Positions 61,102-64,000 of a stretch of 64,000 nucleotides of DNA are shown one piece after another. The notes below the pieces were generated by a model that searched no databases, was not told where the DNA came from, and saw only the letters and a program-made list of their open reading frames with translations. This stretch comes from Gaetbulibacter sp. 4G1. GTDB taxonomy: Bacteria > Bacteroidota > Bacteroidia > Flavobacteriales > Flavobacteriaceae. Positions within the stretch are counted from its first letter, which is position 1, and the number at the start of each line of letters is the position of its first letter. A program made the translations under genes and the position numbers. The stretch lies in NCBI RefSeq assembly GCF_002741945.1, contig NZ_MDVN01000024.1:1-64000 (forward strand), read 5' to 3'.

Positions 61102-62214
61102 TTATAAATTATCAAATGGATTTTTAATTTTTCTAATACTTGCTTCGGTCACATGGGTATATATCATAGTAGTTTTTGGGCTGCTATGCCCCAATAATTC
61201 TTGAATATATCTCAAATCTGTTCCGTTTTCAAGCAAATGTGTTGCAAAACTATGCCTAAGGGTATGCAGTGTAACGCGTTTTTTTAATCCTACTTTCTCT
61301 GTAGCAATTTTTAATACTTTTTGAGCACTGGCATTACTATACTGTTTACCTTTTTGTCCTTCAAATAAATAATCTGACGGCTTATATTGTTTATAATACA
61401 CTCTTAGAAGATCTAAAAACGATTCTGATAACAATGTGTATCTGTCCTTTTTGCCTTTAGCACTTTTTACATGTATTAACATTCTTTTACTATCTATATC
61501 CCGTATTTTCAAGTTAATTGCTTCACCTATTCTAAGGCCAGCTGAGTAAATAAGGCTTAGCAATGTTTTGTGTTTTAGGTTATGAGTAGTCTCAAAAATT
61601 TGTTTTATCTCTTCAACGCTTAATATTACTGGTAATTTTTTATCTTTTCTAGGGCGTTTTAATTCGAGTTTATCGACCTCAACACCTAAATAATCAAGAT
61701 ATTTTTTTATACCATTAATGCATTGATTTTGATAAGAAATCGATTTATTAGGTTTTACAATAAAATCATAATTGAAAGATTCTATAAGTCTTTTAGAATA
61801 ATTAGTTGTGCTTTTTAAACTCGCATACTTTATAAAAAATACTGTAACTTCAAAATAGGTGTTTACTGTATTTTCACTCAGCCTTTTTTGTTGTAACCAC
61901 TTTTTAAACTTTTGCAAATCTTCTTTCTTCTTTTCAGTTAATTGTGGAAGTTTAATATAAGTAATAGGGCTAGAGATTGATTTCTTTGCTTTTAATTCAT
62001 TGTAATTAATATAGCAATTAATGGCCCTTAAATGGTTATAGATTCTTTTTTTGTTTTCCGATGAGTATTTAATATAGAACGTTTTATGAGTATTACTCCA
62101 TTTAACATCTTTTAATTTTTTTAAATGTAATTTAACCTTTTCGTTATAATCAAAAATAATAGCAATTTGATTGTCATTATTATGTGAAAGAGGTATTAGT
62201 TTTACTTCATTCAT
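61102..62214 (-). CDS. Tyrosine recombinase of the cassette array
   Basis: 370 residues. Residues 1-80 are an extra N-terminal domain (IAIIFDYNEKVKLHLKKLKDVKWSNTHKTFYIKY). Residues 95-185 are the SAM-like core-binding domain. The catalytic domain has R228 (AGLRIGEAINL), Lys near 253 (SAKGKKDR), H317 and R320 (LHTLRHSF), H343 (LLGHSSPKTT) and Y352 (MIYTHV), so it is complete. The IntI-specific insertion before the HxxR box is absent, but the end (NPFDNL) is like the SPLDAL end of IntI. It reads in the same direction as the cassettes, unlike classical intI. Confidence 0.9.
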   Translation of the reverse strand: MNEVKLIPLSHNNDNQIAIIFDYNEKVKLHLKKLKDVKWSNTHKTFYIKYSSENKKRIYNHLRAINCYINYNELKAKKSISSPITYIKLPQLTEKKKEDLQKFKKWLQQKRLSENTVNTYFEVTVFFIKYASLKSTTNYSKRLIESFNYDFIVKPNKSISYQNQCINGIKKYLDYLGVEVDKLELKRPRKDKKLPVILSVEEIKQIFETTHNLKHKTLLSLIYSAGLRIGEAINLKIRDIDSKRMLIHVKSAKGKKDRYTLLSESFLDLLRVYYKQYKPSDYLFEGQKGKQYSNASAQKVLKIATEKVGLKKRVTLHTLRHSFATHLLENGTDLRYIQELLGHSSPKTTMIYTHVTEASIRKIKNPFDNL

Positions 62215-62235
62215 GAATTAAATATGTTCATTTAG

Positions 62236-62264
62236 TTTATACAAGATACCTATAATTGTATAAA
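62236..62264. promoter_or_regulatory. Inverted repeat upstream of the recombinase gene
   Basis: TTTATACAA and TTGTATAAA form a perfect 9-bp inverted repeat with an 11-nt spacer, 22-50 bp upstream of the ATG. TTGTATA also occurs in the attI-like site, so this could be a site bound by the recombinase or a repressor. Two direct copies of TTGTCAAC lie further upstream (62336 and 62348). Confidence 0.45.
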
Positions 62265-62370
62265 TGAGTTTGAATTTATATGAAAGTAAAAGAATATTAA
62301 TTAAAGAAGTAGTTAATACATTAAAATCAATAGAATTGTCAACCATATTGTCAACTAAAAACAAAAACCC

Positions 62371-62400
62371 TTGAAAATCAAATGATTACAAGGGTTTCAG
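62371..62400 (-). terminator. Terminator of tRNA-Ser
   Basis: On the minus strand AAACCCTTG is followed by a loop, CAAGGGTTTTTG and a T-rich tail. It lies directly after the tRNA 3' end and separates it from the recombinase gene. Confidence 0.75.
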
Positions 62401-62485
62401 CGGAGAAAGAGGGATTCGAACCCCCGGAGGTGTGACCCTCAACAGTTTTCAAGACTGCCGCATTCGACCACTCTGCCATTTCTCC
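62401..62485 (-). tRNA. tRNA-Ser (anticodon UGA)
   Basis: The minus strand gives an 85-nt type II tRNA: acceptor GGAGAAA / TTTCTCC with discriminator G, D-arm GAGTGG, anticodon loop CTTGAAA (anticodon TGA), a long variable arm (GAGGGTCACACCTC) and T-arm GGTTCGAATCC. CCA is not encoded. It reads toward the recombinase gene, whose start lies 187 bp away. Confidence 0.95.
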
Positions 62486-62643
62486 AGTAGTGTCTCATCA
62501 AGTATTCCTTGAATGCGGGTGCAAATATAGAACCCTTTTTTAATTCTTTCAAATAAAAATCTACTTTTTTAAAAATAAATTTTGCCTATGTATATTTAAG
62601 TTTAATTTATCTCGCTTCATAGTAAAAAGAATATTTCAAACCT

Positions 62644-62651
62644 TATTTTTG
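62644..62651 (+). promoter_or_regulatory. -7 box of the nitroreductase gene
   Basis: TATTTTTG matches TAnnTTTG and stands 21 nt before the ATG at 62672. No -33 box at standard spacing. Confidence 0.4.
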
Positions 62652-62671
62652 CATAAATTTAAAGAGTAAAA

Positions 62672-63301
62672 ATGGATACTATAAAACAGTTGCAATGGCG
62701 CTATGCCACTAAAAAGTTTGATGCCGATAAAAAACTAACTAAAAAGAAGTTAAACATTTTAAAGCAAGCATTTAACTTAACTGCTACATCTTTCGGGTTG
62801 CAAACTTTACGCTTAATAATTATTGAAAATAAAGACTTGAGAGCTTCCTTAGTCGAACATTCATACCATCAAAATCAAGTTTTAGAGGCATCTCATCTAT
62901 TAGTAATTTGCGTTCAAGATAATATTGAAATAAGCGACATAAATAATTACTATAAAAATATAAAAACAATACGAAATACGCCAGACAGTATTTTGGAGCC
63001 ATACAGAAAAGACCTTATAGAAATGATGAATAATAAGTCTATTGATGAACGTCAACAATGGTCTAAAAATCAAGCATATATTGCCTTAGGTAATTTAATG
63101 ACAATTTGTGCAGTAGAAGGTATAGACTCTTGCCCGATGGAAGGTTTTGTTTCAGAAAAATACGATACCATTTTAAAACTAAAAGAAAGCGGATTAAAAT
63201 CTGTATTATTGCTACCTGTAGGTTACAGGGCAAAAGACGACATGTTTTCGTCTTTCAAAAAAGTAAGAAAACCAATTGAAGAAACAATTATAGAACTATA
63301 A
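62672..63301 (+). CDS. Nitroreductase family NAD(P)H-dependent oxidoreductase (NfsB-like)
   Basis: 209 residues, FMN-binding fold. Family text: WRYATKKFDADKKLTKKKLNIL, then ATSFGLQTLRLIIIEN, NQAYIALGNLMTICAVEGIDSCPMEGF and LLPVGYRAKDD. It reduces nitro-compounds or quinones in vitro in known relatives; the natural substrate is unknown. It stands alone after the tRNA. Confidence 0.9.
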   Translation: MDTIKQLQWRYATKKFDADKKLTKKKLNILKQAFNLTATSFGLQTLRLIIIENKDLRASLVEHSYHQNQVLEASHLLVICVQDNIEISDINNYYKNIKTIRNTPDSILEPYRKDLIEMMNNKSIDERQQWSKNQAYIALGNLMTICAVEGIDSCPMEGFVSEKYDTILKLKESGLKSVLLLPVGYRAKDDMFSSFKKVRKPIEETIIEL

Positions 63302-63307
63302 ATATTT

Positions 63308-63390
63308 GGGCGTTACCACAAGGGTCGGGCTTTACGCTACAATCTTTTTTAATAAAAATAAAAAAGGATTTTCACTACAATCCCTAACGC
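63308..63390. repeat. Intergenic repeat-like element with terminal GCGTTA / TAACGC
   Basis: It starts GGGCGTTACCACAAGGGTCG and GGGCTTTACGCTACAATC, and ends GGATTTTCACTACAATCCCT then AACGC. The ends are inverted (GCGTTA / TAACGC), as are inner parts (CAATC / GGATT). From memory this resembles a widespread flavobacterial intergenic repeat. A second copy is not present in the window. Confidence 0.4.
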
Positions 63391-63422
63391 AAAAGCACCC
63401 AACATAAAATAAAAATAAAGTT

Positions 63423-64000
63423 ATGCCAGGATTTGAATTATTTGGACAAGCCGAACGCAAAGAATTAAATGATGTTTTAGATAATGGCGTATTAATGCGC
63501 TATGGTTTTGATGGTATGCGAAACGGACATTGGAAAGCCAAATCACTAGAAAAACAATTAGAGCAGCAATTACAAGTAAAACACGCACAGTTAGTATCTA
63601 GCGGAACTGCAGCAGTATCTGTAGCTTTAGCGTCTGCAGGAGTAGGAGCAGGAGATGAGGTTATTATGCCAACATTTACTTTCGTGGCGAGCTTTGAAGC
63701 TATTATGATGCTTGGAGCTGTTCCTATTTTAGTAGATATAGATGATACCTTAACACTATGTCCAAATAAAGTTAAAGAAGCAATAACATCTAAGACAAAG
63801 GCTATCATGCCAGTACATATGTGTGGTAGTATGGCTAACTTAGAAGCTCTTCAAGATATTTGTAAAGCACACAATTTAATTCTTATTGAAGACTCTTCAC
63901 AAGCAACTGGAGCAACTTACAAAGGAAGGCCATTAGGTAGTATTGGCGATTTAGGCTGTTTGTCACTCGATTTTGTAAAAATAATTACTGCAGGAGAAGG
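63423..64000 (+). CDS. kdnA: KdnA-like DegT/DnrJ/EryC1/StrS aminotransferase (C-terminus outside window)
   Basis: The first 192 codons of a PLP-dependent sugar aminotransferase. It starts MPGFELFGQAERKELNDVL, then ARLVSSGTAA-type AQLVSSGTAAVSVALASAGVG, DEVIMPTFTFVASFEA, LIEDSSQATGATYKG (PLP region) and the active Lys in SLDFVKIITAGEG. The FELFG start and MRNGHW segment resemble KdnA, which makes 8-amino-Kdo in Shewanella together with KdnB. Family call is firm, the KdnA assignment probable given the KdnB-like gene at 23314. Confidence 0.75.
   Translation, partial: MPGFELFGQAERKELNDVLDNGVLMRYGFDGMRNGHWKAKSLEKQLEQQLQVKHAQLVSSGTAAVSVALASAGVGAGDEVIMPTFTFVASFEAIMMLGAVPILVDIDDTLTLCPNKVKEAITSKTKAIMPVHMCGSMANLEALQDICKAHNLILIEDSSQATGATYKGRPLGSIGDLGCLSLDFVKIITAGE

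Larger units (their letters stand above)
47662..62214 (-). mobile_element. Integron-like cassette array with its own tyrosine recombinase
   Basis: A recombinase gene at the right end is followed on the same strand by 17 cassettes holding 21 small genes, separated by 16 related sites. I number cassettes and sites from the recombinase. Each cassette is flanked by its own 9-10 bp inverted repeat (12 of 16 perfect, three near-perfect). The two ends of one site share only AAC/GTT. Sites share an AAC, 6 bases, inner arm, loop, inner arm, 3 bases, GTT plan plus central hairpins. This is the logic of integron cassettes, with non-classical parts. The last cassette lacks a closing site. Confidence 0.85.

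Noticed and set aside
47662-62214. Classical class 1-type or Vibrio-type integron
   Set aside because: The recombinase lacks the IntI insertion, the gene is co-directional with the array, and the sites do not match the RYYYAAC/GTTRRRY boxes and spacing of attC.
47662-62214. Genes as separate transposons with terminal inverted repeats
   Set aside because: The inverted repeats are private to each cassette, neighbours share one site, there are no target duplications and no transposase genes.
62401-62485. tRNA-Ser as attachment site of a genomic island
   Set aside because: No second copy of the tRNA 3' end was seen anywhere between 47.5 and 62 kb.
63500-63808. Minus-strand 102-codon frame over the aminotransferase gene
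   Set aside because: It is antisense to a clearly conserved PLP-dependent enzyme.

Overview
The window is AT-rich chromosome from a member of the Bacteroidota, most likely Flavobacteriaceae. The evidence is the HYR-repeat surface protein, TAnnTTTG-type -7 promoter boxes, DUF3822 next to rsmD, an outer-membrane-barrel and lipoprotein-rich gene set, a DnaX without zinc cysteines, and flavobacterial-type integrase and intergenic repeats.

Layout. 1-3.9 kb: N-terminal part of a giant secreted HYR-repeat protein and a small secreted partner. 4.3-7.9 kb: polyphosphate module (SixA-like phosphatase, ppk1, ppx). 8-11.5 kb: outer-membrane barrel, miaE, lipoprotein, dnaX. 11.6-14.8 kb: five co-directional genes (Crp/Fnr regulator to VOC protein) closed by a solitary attC-like site. 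15.0-15.4 kb: RNase P RNA and terminator. 15.4-19.6 kb: secreted proteins, two paralogous NTF2-like lipoproteins, rsmD/DUF3822. 19.7-25 kb: helicase, DUF4126, kdsB, HAD hydrolase, KdnB-like dehydrogenase, acyltransferase. 25.7-41.6 kb: secreted proteases, NYN protein, esterase, YebC, Prc-type protease, PCD, glutaminase, gcvT and others. 41.8-47.6 kb: galactose operon (GntR regulator, galM-like, symporter, galK, galT) behind a consensus TTTG-N19-TAnnTTTG promoter. 47.7-62.2 kb: integron-like cassette array. 62.4-64 kb: tRNA-Ser(UGA), nitroreductase, KdnA-like aminotransferase running off the edge.

The main discovery candidate is the array. Seventeen cassettes carry 21 small genes, all on the minus strand. 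Sixteen related sites, mostly 134-140 bp, separate them. A tyrosine recombinase with an unusual N-terminal domain, and without the extra segment of classical IntI, sits at the head. Twelve of the sixteen cassettes with two readable borders are flanked by their own perfect 9-10 bp inverted repeat, and three more are near matches. The two ends of any one site do not match each other beyond the AAC/GTT core. This is the signature of integron cassettes that excise as circles through a folded attC, but the sites and the recombinase do not look like classical attC/IntI. The integrase-proximal cassette encodes a TIR-like (CAP12/Pycsar-type) effector, suggesting a defence role. A solitary, decayed site of the same family 33 kb away marks the end of a probable old five-gene cassette.

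Other points are a possible slippage site in dnaX that would give a gamma-like product, a probably leaderless gal regulator, and 8-amino-Kdo genes (kdnA-like, kdnB-like, kdsB) split across the window. All calls come from reading the sequence by eye; no search or folding program was run.
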